Position numbers and translations under genes: made by a program. Of a stretch of 64,000 nt of DNA, positions 43,093-56,000 are shown piece after piece. Within the stretch, counting starts at the first letter, position 1, and each line of letters starts with the position of its first letter. The notes beneath the pieces were generated by a model that had not been told where the DNA came from, did not search any database, and worked only from the letters and a program-made list of their open reading frames with translations. The stretch covers positions 6,267,973 to 6,331,972 of the forward strand of contig NW_004624795.1 of the NCBI RefSeq assembly GCF_000247695.1, written 5' to 3'. Origin of the DNA: Heterocephalus glaber. Lineage: Eukaryota; Chordata; Mammalia; Rodentia; Bathyergidae.

Positions 43093-46000
43093 ATGGCTCT
43101 AACCAAGCCGTCGCTCTCACTGGATTCTAGTGAGAGTGATTCCGAGGAGTTGCCAACATTTCCCTTCCTGAAGAAGGAACCGTCTTCAGCAAAGAGGAGG
43201 CAGCCTCCCAGGGCCGGCAGGATCATCATGGTGGACACCTCAGACTCCAAAGCCTCCCAACCGCCATCCCCAGGGCCAGTCACTCCCACCAGGGCAGAGC
43301 TGCTCCGAGAGCTGAGCAGTGGGAGCGAGGAAGAGGAGGAACTTGTTCCCCTGGCCAGGCGGCTTAAATGTAAGTTTCTGACACACAGGCAGCTGAGCCC
43401 TAAGGCCTCCAGCCCCTCGGGTGAAGGTGTCAAGGATCATCAGAATGAGGGAACATCATGTGACTGGGGAATACCATCCTTCCCCGAGGTCTCCGGTGTT
43501 CCCCTCAGTGACAACTCCAAGTGGGGTGCAGCAGATAACCAGGCCCAGAGCTTGGGCTTCTCGTGCCATAACCCCCCAGCACCCGGGTCCACCTGTCTCG
43601 TCCAGAGCAAGGGATTGGCAGGAACCCAAACAAAATCTGGCATTGCCCCTGCTCAGAAGAGAGCCAAGCACAGTCAGAAGGGCCAGAGGAGAGCCTCGCA
43701 GAAACGAGTGAGCCGGAAGGAAAGTACCCTGGGACAGCAGGAGAGCAAGAAGAAGGCGGCGCTGGTCAGCAGGCTAAAGGCCCAGCGGCCAGAGGAGTGC
43801 TTGAAGCACATCGTTGTGGCACTGGACCCAGGTTCTCCTGCCTCTGTCTTCGCCCTGAGCCATGCTGCCTGCGTCCCAGCCACCCACTGACTGGCCCTTT
43901 CCTTGTGTTGCAGAGCTTTTGCAGATGGAAGGCGGGGGCCAGCTCCTCGGAGCGCTGCAGTCCATGGAGTGCCACTGTGTCATCAAAGCACAGGCTGTGC
44001 CTCGCAGTGTCACATGGAGGAGAAGGGCAGGGCCCGGTGAGGTAGGGCTTTTCTGGTGAAGGCTCTCCTCCTCCTCGGCCCCTTAGAATTATAAGATCAA
44101 TCTTGTATTTTTATTTTTTGTTTGTTTGTTTTTTTTCTTGAGACAGGGTCTTGTTGTAGTTCAGGGTGGCCTCAAGTCTGTGGAGATTCCCTCCTTGGGC
44201 AGGGAAGGGGAAGAAAATGGTGTCAGATTCCTCTCCCTGAGCCTTGGGAATGGGGGCCCGTGTTTGAGCCCAGCTCGGTGGCTTCATGCTGTGCCCCTGG
44301 ACACACTGTCACAGAACATTGTGCCTCCCTTGCCTGGGATAAAGTGAGGACATTGTCAGATCACGTTCAGTCCCCTCCGGTGGGCCCTGAGCTCCCGGCA
44401 CCAGCACCCGGTAGGCACACAGTACCTGCTTCTCCCATTCTCCCATTCCAAGGCTCACTTCCTGTGCCTGTAATACCTTGCCTCCATGAATCCAGTGGCT
44501 TCACCTCTAAGAGTTTAGAGATGAGACATTAAGAATTTTTTTATTCCATACTGGGGATTGATCCTAGGGCTTTCAAACTGAGCTGCATCCCTAACTTTTT
44601 TTTTTTTTTTTAAATTTTGAGACAGGATCTCACTAAGTTGCTAAGTTGCACAAGCTGGGCTTGAACTTGCTATCCTCCTGCCTCAGCCTCCCAGAGTGAT
44701 GGTGGCCTACACCACCAGACCTAGCCTGGCTCCTCTGTTTTTTATTTTTAAGTAATTTAGGACTATTAACCACTTTATTTAGAGTACCAGGAAACCTTTG
44801 TCTTCACAGAGCAGTTTAGCCTTTCTGGGCACTTCCGGGTTCTTGCCTGTGTCTCTGTCACAGTTATCCTGCAAGGCAGGGAGTCTCCAAATGTCACAGG
44901 TGTGGACGTGGGCTCCATGAGGCTAAAAACCTGAGTCAGGATCAGAGCTGGAGCTAGAATCCAAAGCTCCTGCCACCCACACTTTGCTGTCCTGGGGCTC
45001 TGGCTTTTGCTGACAGGGACCCAGTCAGAAAGCTTTGTGGAGAAGTCCCACCGGGCAATCACCCCACCATGCTGTGCCCCCCAGCTCCCTGGCCCCAAAG
45101 CTTCCTTGGCTTTGACTGTGGCCCAGCTGTGATGAAGAGGAGGTGCTGTCACAGTCGAAGCTCGTGGCTCTTCATCGCTCTAGACCTCTGCGTTTGTAAG
45201 GGCCACTTGGCTCCTAGCACCTGCCTTCAGAGCCACAGTGATTATGTGTTCCCCCTGTTCCCTTCTTCAAAATGCAAGGAAAACAGTTGCTTTTTTTCTT
45301 TTTTTTTTTTTCTTTTGGTACCAGGGATCAAACTCGGGTCCTTGCGCTTGTGCAGCAGGCGGCGAAACCACTGAGCTAAATCCCTGGCCCTATTTTATTT
45401 TATTTTGTTTTATTCTTTTGGTACTGGGGATCGAACTCAGGTCCTTGCGCTTCGAGGCAGGCACTGGAACCACTGAGCTAAATCCCCGGCCCTGCTTTTT
45501 AAAAAATTGTTTTAAGTGTTTATTAGTCCATGTTTGCAGAACACAGTGATTACATTCCTTGTGGATGGTGGTGCAGGTACTAACATCTCCAGTCTTTCCA
45601 CCACCCCTCCCTGCTATAGCAGTTGCTTTTCAACTCCTTTCAGTTTGCTGAGTTTCTCTTCTCTTTCCTTTCTTTTTAGTGCTGCTGGGGATGGGACCCG
45701 GGGCCTCACGCATGCTAGGCAAGCACTGCACTGTGAGCTGCACCCTAGGTGTGGTCATCCTTCCGTATTCAGCATGTCTGGGGTGCAGTGACTGAGTTGG
45801 GCCACGTGATTGGGAAGGTGGGGTGGTTGTTTCTTGCCACTGTGACTTTACCCAAGAAGGAGGGTCACGCACCAGGGTCGGGGAGTGGACTCGCTGAGCT
45901 GACCCGGGCCCTTGCAGGCTCCATCCCTGCTGACCTCCCTCCTGGGACTGGGTTTTGGGTCCTGGGCAGGATGAAGAGGCCTGGGTGGAGGAGCCGGCAA

Positions 46001-48265
46001 TCCTGGTGTTGCTCCTGGCAGAGGCTTTTGTGTCCATGATCTGCAACTTAAAGCAGGTGAGCAGGGCCAGAGGGTGGGGGCCGTGACATGGAGCAGAGCG
46101 CCTACTCTTAGTAGGGAGCCAGCATTAATTCACTTCTGGCCCTGCCAACAGGGAAGCCCGGGCAGCAGCGAGAATGGGAAGAAAACACTCAAGGGCTTCG
46201 TCACTGATGTCACAGCAAGGACAGGAGGGAAAGCTCTGTCCCTAGTGATTGTGGATCAGGAGAAATGCTTCAGGTTTGGGTTTTTCCTGAGACTGGGTGT
46301 TAAAAGGGGTGGCCTCAGGGTCAACAGGGGAGGTTAGTCACCCCCACTGTGAATCACTCTACCAGATGGTGTCCCCAGCAAAGCCCTGTGGCACAGGCTT
46401 TTCCACTCTTCCTCCCCAGTTCAGCCTGGAGCTGCTGTCCTTTGATTTCCTTCCCTGCTCCAGGGCTCAGAATCCTCCCAGGAAAGGGAAACAGGGAGCG
46501 GCAAATAAACAAGCCAGGGAGAAGCAACAGCGACTCCGAAAGTCTAGCATGGCGTCCTCAGTGTCCAGGGTGGATGTGGAAGAGGTAAGAACGTCCTGAT
46601 CCTGAGGCAGGGTCACTCACTGGTCATCAACCAGAGTTGCTATGAAGACAAGAAAATGCGCACTAGATGCTTTCTGCCTTGGCACCACATGGACAACCAG
46701 GCCCAAGAGGGAGCACAGGGGTGGGGTGAGAATGACTTCCGGCTAGTCTCCACTCTCCAGGCCTTTTTGGCCTTCGGGTTTCCAGGCACTGGTGGATCTG
46801 CAGCTACACACAGAAGCCCAGGTCCAGATCGTGCAGAGCTGGAAGGAGCTGGCTGACTTCGCCTGCTCGGTCACAAAGGCCGTGGCTGAGGTGCCTTTCA
46901 AGTGAGTATCCCAGTGAGGCCAGCCTCCTTGTTGAGCCTTGCTTTCGGCCATGGCTCCGGGACCAGGGAATGTCCCTTTCCCCTCCACACCAAAGCCACC
47001 CATTGTCACTTCTCTTAAGGCCCAATCAGCCATCTTCTGCTGGGGATTCCTGGCAGAGCCCTCAAACCCGGTCCCCGTGAATCATTTTTTAGCTTGTGCA
47101 CATTGTGCAGGTTGGAGCTGGGTTCTCGGGGTCAGGTGGCCCGGTGCATTCATTACAGGTTAGACTACAGGGAAATAAGCCCTGGGAAAGCAAATGTCAA
47201 GGATTGGTTCAAGGATTGTTCATACTCAGAATTTATATAATAGGGGGCCTCAGAGACCATCCTGTCCCAGCCCCTTATTTTATTTTGTGGCGGGGAGGTA
47301 CTGGGAATTGAACTCAGGACCTTGTGTTTGCAAGGCAGGCAGCAGAACCACTGAGCTAAATCCCTGGCCCCCCAGCCCCTTATTTTAGACTGGAGGTTGC
47401 TAAGGCTTCACTGAGGTCATTGAGTTGTCTAAGCTCTAACAAGTGAGGACCAGATAGACTCCAGACCCAGTCCCTCGGGTCTACTGCAGGACAGGACAAC
47501 CTCATCAGGAAAGCAAAAGGATTTGGTGTCTTCTCCTATAAGGTTTAGTTTTAAGGGAATCCACAGATAGCAGTATGCTTAGGAACAGGTGAGCACCCAA
47601 ACCCCCAAAGGCTGAGATGGGCCAGATGTAACCAAGTGCACCTCCAGGCTGGGGGAGGGGCCTTTGCAAGCCCCATTGAAGTGGCAGAGGTATAGGACTA
47701 ACAAGCGGCTCATCCTGAGGCTGTGCTGTTTGCAGGAAGCTCCGAGATGAAACCAGCTTCTCCTTCTGCCTGGAGAGCGACTGGGCAGGAGGGTTGAAGG
47801 TGGACCGTGCCGGCAGGGGACTCGCACTGGTCTGGAGGAGACAGATTCAGCAGCTGAACCGGGTCAGCCTGGATATGGCCAGTGCTGTGGTGGATGCCTA
47901 CCCCTCACCACAGCTCCTGGTGCAGGTATGCTGCTCCAGGAGGTCCCTCAGCACTGTGTCCACAGCGGGCGGGCCCCAGAGAGGGAAGACCGGCTCTCAT
48001 CCCCCAACCCGAGCCTCCCACCCTCCCAGCTTATGGGCAAGAGGTGACTGAATTGCTACAGCATGAAGAGGTCATTTCCTGCTTTCAGGCTTATCGGCGG
48101 TGTGTCTCGGAGCAAGAACGCCAGAACTTGCTGGCAGACATCCAGGTGCGACGCGGGGTGGGCGTGACAGCCACCTCCCGCCGCATTGGCCCAGACCTGT
48201 CCAGGCGCATCTATCTTCAGATGACTGCTCTGCAGCCAGATCTCTCTCTGGACAGCGCTGACTGA
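43093..48265 (+). CDS. EME1: EME1, MUS81 endonuclease partner subunit, complete, 8 coding exons
   Basis: Non-catalytic partner of MUS81 in the nuclear structure-specific endonuclease that cuts Holliday junctions, D-loops and stalled forks. Coding exons: 43093-43831, 43914-44041, 45970-46056, 46152-46273, 46464-46584, 46786-46901, 47736-47925, 48089-48265, all GT-AG and in phase, giving 559 residues. Residues 1 to about 230 are polar and disordered, with an acidic serine motif ([14 protein letters not shown]) and basic [12 protein letters not shown]. The inactive ERCC4-type nuclease domain starts near HIVVALDP and includes [13 protein letters not shown]. The tandem helix-hairpin-helix end holds [20 protein letters not shown] and the C-terminus LSLDSAD. 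The human protein is 570 residues as I recall it; the shortage lies in the disordered half. For exon 3 a donor at 44037 would break the frame, so the one at 44042 was chosen. EME2 is excluded by the N-terminal sequence. Confidence 0.97.
44116..45750. repeat. Repeats in EME1 intron between coding exons 2 and 3
   Basis: Minus B1 fragment 44116-44196; minus ID 44536-44596 with minus B1 44597-44732 (one B1-dID); possible MIR about 44880-45000; two minus IDs back to back, 45299-45391 and 45392-45494; old minus ID 45669-45750. The parts 44197-44535 and 45001-45298 are unique. Confidence 0.82.
47277..47371 (-). repeat. ID-type SINE in EME1, antisense
   Basis: ggtactgggaattgaactca to gctaaatccctggcccc, flanked by cagccccttatttta on both sides. 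It lies in the intron before the penultimate coding exon; the remainder of that intron is unique. Confidence 0.92.
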
Positions 48266-48513
48266 CGCCAGCCCACAGGGACAAGGATGACAGCAGCAGA
48301 TTTCCACCTCCCCAACCTTGAAACGAGACGGGAAGCCCATCCCAGGGCACGAGGCTGGTATAGCTGGTCTTCGTCCTCCTGTCCAAGTCTCCATGTTTGA
48401 GGGCAGAGGTCAACACCGGCACCTGCCTTTGCTTATTGGTCCTTTCCCAGCAAAACCAGCTGCCCTGCCAGCTCTCAGGATGAAAAGACACAGACAGACC
48501 ACTCGGACACAGA

Positions 48514-48519
48514 TTTAAT
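48514..48519 (-). terminator. LRRC59: Candidate LRRC59 polyadenylation signal
   Basis: ATTAAA on the minus strand, about 1.5 kb past the LRRC59 stop, a distance that fits the long 3' UTR of this gene. No minus-strand AATAAA was noticed nearer. If used, the LRRC59 and EME1 3' ends overlap by about 190 bases. Confidence 0.5.
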
Positions 48520-48688
48520 AACTGTAGAAATCCCAAAGAAACAGCATCAAATCTTGAAGTCTGAGTGAACACTAGCCTGCGGCTGGCGTGGCTGGGCTCA
48601 GCCACAGAGCTGCCTCGACCAGCCAGGAACTTGACTGGGCTGACTTCTGTTTCCACAACTTCATCATATGCATTGTGTGTTTAGTTTC

Positions 48689-48694
48689 AATAAA
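48689..48694 (+). terminator. EME1: EME1 polyadenylation signal
   Basis: AATAAA, 424 bases past the EME1 stop and followed by GT-rich sequence (gcgtgtgg). Confidence 0.85.
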
Positions 48695-50032
48695 GCGTGT
48701 GGACCCACGGCCCTGGAGCTTGGAGGAAGACTAAAGGAATGTAATGATTGAGTAAGGTGTGGACCTATGTGGCAGAGCTACCCGGGGAGGAGAGAAAAGT
48801 CCTTTCTTCCAGTATCAGAGCTCTCAGGGGCCACTATATCGAAAAGCTGGACCCTGCTCTGTCTCTCGACTGTGACACGGTCTTGCTCCCTCCACGGAGA
48901 GGAGTGCAGCAAGCACCAGGCGGTTGTTTCTGACCCTCACGCGGCTGCTGGGCCTTGCTGCCCTCACATGCACTGTCTGCAGTGTGCACCACCTGCCACC
49001 CCCAGGACGCTGCTTGTTTCCCTTCACTTCCTGTCCCATCCACTCCTCCCCTCCCGTTAGATGTCCAGACCCACAGTTCTAAGCCTCAGTGTCTTCGAAA
49101 GCTGAGTTTTCAGGTTGCCTTTGAGGTACGTGGTCACACAGCCCTCGGGAAGGGTCACAGACCGTGCTGGCTCCATGCTCCCCAGCAGTCAGTCACTGCT
49201 TGGAGCCACACGGGAAGGGGCAGGACTCCCCCCACCCCAGGGGCTGCCCGAGACCCCAGTGCTGGAGCTCTACTGTGAGGGCCGAACCTGTCTACTGTGT
49301 CTGTGAGTCTGCACTTGGCTGAGACAGAATTCCGGCAGGGCTTCAGTTCTCATAGGATATTATTTATAAAGGAGGCCAAATGATGTAAAGGAAATAAAGA
49401 ATGAGAGTGGGAGTCCATTCTGCCTCAGAACAGTGGGGAGACAGCAGGCGAGTCCTGGAAGGCCTCGGTTTCTCTGCCTGCAAGCGTCAGCTGGACTGAC
49501 GGTGGGGAAGTGCCATTCACTGCCGGATTCTGTACTCACTGAGATGCTTGAGGGTCTGAGGTCCTAAGGAAATGGGTGCGCCCTCCCCCAACTTAGGCTG
49601 AATCTGCTTCACAATGTCCCCTGGTCCCCAGCAACACACTGACTCCCGATCTGCCCCGGTTCCCCGGGGGGAGGAATGAAAGAAAGGGTTGTGACATACA
49701 AAAGTATAAATGTAGTGACAGCTGACCATTTAGTAGAAATGCGCCTTGCCTTTAGACAGCTTCAGTAATAACTAGAAAAGGCTGTTCTCTCCCCGCCCAA
49801 GCCTACTCCTTCAGGCATGCAGGTCACTCCCCCACCTCCCGTTCCTCCTCCTCCTCCCTCCAGGGAGCCCTGACTAGGGAATGAAGAAGTCCTACAAGAG
49901 GAGGCCTCAAGTACCAGTCGGCAGCCATGGATGACGGCAGGTAGGTCTGATGCTAAAGAGGTTGTGTCCAGCAGAACCCAATTCCATAGGAATCCAAGCT
50001 CCGAGGCCGGGAGATGCAGCGGCTGCTCCGGC

Positions 50033-53000
50033 TCACTGCTGAGAGTCAGGCTGCAGGACCCACCGGAGGATCTCGTGGCGGCGCAGCCCCTGCACAGCGT
50101 TGTCATAGATGGTGTTCACGGTGGCGCACAGTGGCTGCTGCTGCAGCGCCGTCAGGCGACACGCGACCAGCCCACCCCCCACGCACAACAGCAGCAGCAG
50201 CAGCAGCAGCTTCAGCACAGCCCAGGACCGAGCCTGCTTCCGGGGTGGTGGCTTGCGGGGACGGGAGCCAGACTTGGATTCTGGAAGGACAAGAGTCACA
50301 GTGGACAAAAGAAGTTCCGTTAGTGTAAGGAGACCCGCTGTTCACTACGCACATGCATCTCCTCCACGCAGAGCCGCCTACCTTTCCTCAGACCCTGCAG
50401 GGAAATATCAAAGCTCTTAAACACTGCTCTCCTTGCTGGGAGTGGTGGTGCACATCTGTAACCCCAACCCTCAAGGGTGAGGCAGGAGGACTGCCTGGAG
50501 TTTACTGCCAGCCTGGGTAACTCAAAAGGGCTGGGGGTGCAGCTCCATGGTAAACCCCCGCATGCAATCCCCAATACCGGCCAGAAACTAAAACAAAACA
50601 GAAAACCCCAGAAACCTGCTCTCCAGAGACTGAAACATAACCATCGTCTCCCTGAGATCCCCAGAGACCTCAGTGGAACCGAACCCTGGCTGTGTGTGCC
50701 TGGCGGCTCAGTCCCTAGGGTCATGAGCTCTCCTTGCTGATGGCAGATCCCTCAGAGCTGCTGGGTGCAGGTGGGGAGGACTTGCTGACACTGAACCCCA
50801 CCCTGCTGAATACACCCTGCTGCCATCGGTGGTCACGGGGAACAGGGCTCTCGTCACCGACCACCTCACCCCTTGGGCCTTGCCGTGCTGCTCCCAGGCG
50901 GGAAAGTCCGACTGGTCTGACAGTGGTCTGTGCATCACTCAGTGACAGCGCAGGAACCTTGCAGTGCCGAGTCAACTTACTCGGGGCCTGATTTGCCTCC
51001 TTCTTGGGCTTCTTCTCCTGCTCCCGCTTGGAGGCCTTGAGGGCATCATACTCCTTCTTCCGCCGCTCCTTCTCCTCCGCCTTTTCCCGCTTCCGCACCT
51101 CACGCTCCTGAGCTTCCTTTGCTCGCTGCTTGGCCTCCCGCTTCTTCTCTGCTTCTGCAACAGAAACCCCCAAAAGTGACTGCTCCCCTCCTGCCCCCAC
51201 AGCCTGCTTCCCCAAGTGGCTTAGTGTGGATCTGGCTACTCTGTCCCATATCCCAGGGGCCACTTAAGAAATAATGTAGTGAAAGCAGCCAGGTGTGGTC
51301 TCCCCAGCACTCTGGGAAGCTGAGGCGGGAGGATCACAAGTTCAAACCCAGCCTGGGCTGCTTGTTAAAACAATCTCAAAATAAAGAAAAAAGGCACTGA
51401 AGATGGGGGCCCTTGGTTCAATCCCCAATACCACAAAAAAGGAAAGAAAGAAAAGAAAAAGCCAGGTGTAGTGGCACATGTTTGTAATCCCAGCTACCCA
51501 AGAGACTGAGACAGAAGTCTGGTGGTAAATTTGACACCAGCCTGGGCAGCTTAGCAAGGCCCTGTCTCAAAATTTTCAAATAAATGCATGGGCTGTGGTA
51601 TAGCTCAGAGGTAGAGCACTAGCTGGCAGGCACAAGACCCTGGCCTTGATCCCAGTATCACAAATACAAGAGGAGAGAAGGGCAATGAGCAGGAGAGATC
51701 AGGGTGAAAGTACAGCACCTAGGAGAGGAGGCAGGGATAATAAGCCTGGCATCCCTCCAGGTACCGACTCAAAGGCAGATCCTGCTCCACACGGTGGCCT
51801 GGTCCTGCAGTCCCAGCACTCGGGAGGCTGAGGTGGGAGGGTCACTTGACCTTAGGACTTCAGGACCATCCTGGGCAACATAGCAAGACCCTGTCTGTTT
51901 CTGTACTAGAGACTGAGCCCAGGGCCTGTGCACTTAGCTACATCTCTAACCTTTTTACTTTTTATTTTGAGACCTGGTCTCACTAATTGCCCAGGCTGGA
52001 CTTGAACTTTCAATCCTCCTGCCTCAGCCTCCCAGTGCTGGGATCACAGGCATGTACCACCATGCCCAGCTAAGACCCTAACAAAGCAAAACAAAAGAAA
52101 GCAGAACAGTTGACAGCCTCCTAGGACTCAGCTAAGAGAAGAAACAATGCAGGTGTTGATTCTACCTGACTCCTTTCTTCCGGAGCCTCAGAAATGAGCC
52201 TGGCACTGGGAGGGGGCAAGTGAGAAGAAAGGAGCGGTCACACTTAGGGGTAGAGGCAACCACCAGGTTTTTCTAAGAAGTAACACAGTTTGTCAGAACG
52301 AACTCCCAACTTTAACTCGGGAATCTCTGTAAAGAACAGATTTGCTCAGCAACTCAAATCTGTTTACATGTAGTGGCCAACTTCCAAATTACTGGGTTCT
52401 AAAAATGCATTTCCAAGTCGGTTATTTGGAGGCCTGAGATACACTTTTCCAAAGGCAGAATGCCACAGAACGGTGGTTAGCGGTCCCCTTAGGGCTTAGA
52501 AGCCTATATGAGCCCTGATTCTGCGGAGCAGCAGGACTGTGTGTCCAGCTTCCTCGGGCCTGCTTGTGTGCAAACTGGCCAGGCCACACCCAGCCTGGAG
52601 GACCCCGCCGAGGGCAAGGAGCGAGAGCAGGGTCACTGCAAACTCACGCAGGCGTGTCCTGCCTGGTGGCCACGCCGGAAGAAATGTGGCGCATCCCTCT
52701 TCCGGTCACACAGCCCTGGGTCAGGCGCTCATAGATCAGCCAGGGCTCAGAGAGGCCCTGATGCCTCCCTCGGACCCAGACGCCTCAGTGGAGGGGACAA
52801 GTGCAGCTTCCAGCCAGCAACAGAGCCCAGGTGACAGTAGAGGTGTGGTGGCAGCGTGAAGGACACCCTTGCCCTGCTGCGGGGGACAGGGCTGGGGCAT
52901 GGGCCCACTGGCCGTCAGTGAGCCTGTGTCTCATCCCCGGTTCAGGGGTCAGCTTTAAGCTGATGTCTGAAAAGCTCCCCCAGGGCTGGGTGTGCAGCTC

Positions 53001-56000
53001 AGAGGGGCGCTGACCTCGCCTGCCACATGCGCCGTTTCTGATCCCAGCACAGGGAAAATAGGCCCCGCGTCTGTGGAGTACAGAGCAGGGGTCTGTGGAG
53101 ACAGCAGCAGACACTGAGGGAGTCCATAGGATGGGGACTTATTTCAGAGGGGGTGGAGACAGTCACACAACAGACTGGAGGTGGGAACAACAGATGAAAG
53201 GAAGCCAGGCATCGTGGGCACAGTGTAATCCCAGCACTTGGGAGGCTGAGGCAGGAGGATCACTGTAAGCTGTAGGCCAGTGTGAACTACATAGCGAGAC
53301 CGTGTCCAAAACTGAACAAACAAAAAACAGGATGGGAATCACGGAGATTGTTCCTACTTCAGCCTGAGTCTGGGGATTGTGATTTCCTATGGGGGGCTGA
53401 AGGGGACCAGGGCTTTGCTTTAGCCACATCCCATTTGAATGCTTAGGGTTCCAGACACAGGACGGGTAGTGGCTATCACTCTGGAGTCACTGGACACAGC
53501 GATGCTGTCCCCACTGACTGTCCGGCCCACACTGTACTTAGCAGCACCCTGTGGATTCCAGCACGCAGGCTGGTGAGGACCACAGAGAGGACTAGAAGGG
53601 GGATGGCCACCTACCTCGCTCCACTTCCAGCCGCCGCTGCCTCTCACGCTCCTGGTCTGCCTGCACGGCCTTCATGTGCTGTAACACCTATGGGGACAGG
53701 AGATGCTCCGTTCAGGGTCCCAGAGCTCCAAGGCCCCAGGCAACACAGCTGTGGAGTTTCCTATCTTTGTGTCCTACATTACTGTACCAAATTTAAGTCA
53801 CAAACCCAGTTCATTAAAGCTGTCAAAATCTTTTTTGTGTGAAACACAATGCTGACTGGAATCTGTGAAAAGTTCTGCCATTGGCAGTGCAAACCTCTCA
53901 TCCCAGCCACTTAGGCTGAGGCAGGAAGATCTCAAATTCAAAGCCAGTCTGGGCAACTTAGTGAGATCCTATCTCAAAAGGGCTGGGATGTAGCACAGTA
54001 GTAGAGCACGTGCCTAGCTTGCGCAAGGCCCTGGGTTCAGTGCCCAGGACAGGAAAATAAGATGTTCTGCCATGCACAACGACCTCCCATGTGTGACCTG
54101 AGACACCCCCAGCAGTGCCGAGGCCCCAGGCCCAGCCTTCCTCCCCACTCTGGTTACCCCATCCCCTCCTCTGACTGCAGACTCAGCAGAGGCTGCTGTC
54201 ACTTCACCACTTCAGCAGCTCAGTCATGAACCTGGCACCCAAGGGTAGGAACTGCTGCCCATGGGTGGGCGCCCAGGTCAGAGGGCAGCGGGGCAGGGCC
54301 TGCAGGGACCTGTCCAGCACATGGCAGGAAGGAGCACAGCAAGCACCTGGGGGAGCCTGGCTCACTGCAAAGAGGTACAAAAACACTGTCACCATGGCCG
54401 GGGGAAGAGGCAAAAGCCCCGCACCACTCCGACTCTGGCCCTGACTTCAGCCTTGCCAGTGACTGAACCCTCCGAGCCCAGTCCTGACATGCAGCACAGG
54501 CACCACACTTCCCCAGCTGCCTAGGAACATGGCTCGGGTTAATGGCGTGGCTGCCCAGCGCAGACCCTGCACCCACCGGCTCAAGAGAAGCTGCTGCCCC
54601 ACCACTCCGCTTTGTTACAGGAGACAGAGAACTCAGACTATTCTAAGACAGCAAATACATCTTACTGCAGCATGTGTGTGCTCAAACGTAATTCTGTCTT
54701 ATTTTCTTTTATTTAAGACAGGGTCTCACTATGTAGCCCAGGCTGGCCTCCAACTCAAGACGATCCTCCTGCCCCAGCCTCCTGAGTGCTAGGATCATAG
54801 GCATGCGCCACTATGCCTGGGTCAAACATAATTCTCTTCCTGCAGAACCTCAGGTATGCATGTAGCCATTGGAAAGAGAGCTTCAGGAGCAGGACTTCCC
54901 TGCAGAAGCCACGAGGAGCTCCGTCCTGAGAAACCCAGGTCTGGAGCCTGCTGCCATCACGTCACCCCCCAGGGAGCCAAGCTGATAGAAACGGCTGCTC
55001 GGCCCTCATGTGTAGGAACCGGGGTGAGGGCTGCTCAGGGTCTGGAGGAAGGCCAAGCGCCATGGCAAGGGCAGCACAGGTTCAAAGCTCCAGCCTCACA
55101 GAATAGTTTGTTGTTTTTATTTTTTAAGTCAGGGTCTCACTATGTAGTTCAGGGCTGGCCTTGAACTTCTGGCAATCCTCCTGCCTCAGCCTCCTGGGTA
55201 CTGGGATTACAGGCGTGCACCACCAGTCCCAGCATGCATGGGTTCTTGTACCACCGGGTAGGGTAGAGGGCGAGCCACAGAAGCAACTCTTCGTGGGTGA
55301 AGGTTCTGAGACTCACAGGAGTCCCCATCAGGCACACACTGAACGTCTGCTCGCTGTCCTAGACACACTGCGGACCTGGTTCACACAGTCCTGACAGCCC
55401 AGGAAGCCATCTGGTGCCCAGTGGAAGTGACAATCTGCTCTGAAGCTGGAGGGGAAGCGGCTGGAGCCAGGGCCCCTGAGAGATGGTAGAGGGCCATCCT
55501 CAAGGAGCAGGGCAGCGTCGTGGTTCCTGGCCACCAGCAACATCGCCCTGTGTGGCACCTTTAGTCCTCACTCCTGTGTCACATGACCCAGGTGTAACCA
55601 AACAAATGCCACATATGGCAGGGCCTGTCTTTTATAGCTACAAATTTAACACCCTTATCAAAATTCCTTCAATAACTGAGCCCCACCCTGGTGTGGAGAG
55701 CTTGCTGGAAAGGCCAGAGTCCCCAGCCCTCCTGTCCCCGTAAGCAGCTGTCAACATCAAGCCACCCTGGAGCATGCGAGTCCCAGTTTCCTAAAAAGGG
55801 CAACAGGGCCGTGCAGCCAAGACAGTGTTGCCCGACCTCTGACACAAAGGCCTGTGCTGCCAGGCAAGGCTGATTTCCCAGAAACCTTAGTGCTTTAACC
55901 ACCACGGAGCTGCTAGAGCCCTGGGAGCAAAAAAACAAGAGGAGGCAGAGGGAGCTCCTGGGGGAGCACATGGTGGGGCCACCTGGGAGCAGGCTCACCT

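Noticed and set aside
44036..44041. Alternative EME1 donor at 44037 (cccg|gtgagg)
   Set aside because: It leaves phase 1 and runs into a stop in the next exon. The donor at 44042 keeps the frame and the expected sequence.
49391..49396. Plus-strand AATAAA past EME1
   Set aside because: About 700 bases beyond the well-placed EME1 signal and inside the LRRC59 3' UTR on the other strand. At most a weak alternative EME1 end.
50170..50215. Apparent (CAG)n polyglutamine tract on the plus strand
   Set aside because: The coding strand is minus (LRRC59 exon 7), where the repeat is read as CTG for leucine in the membrane helix.
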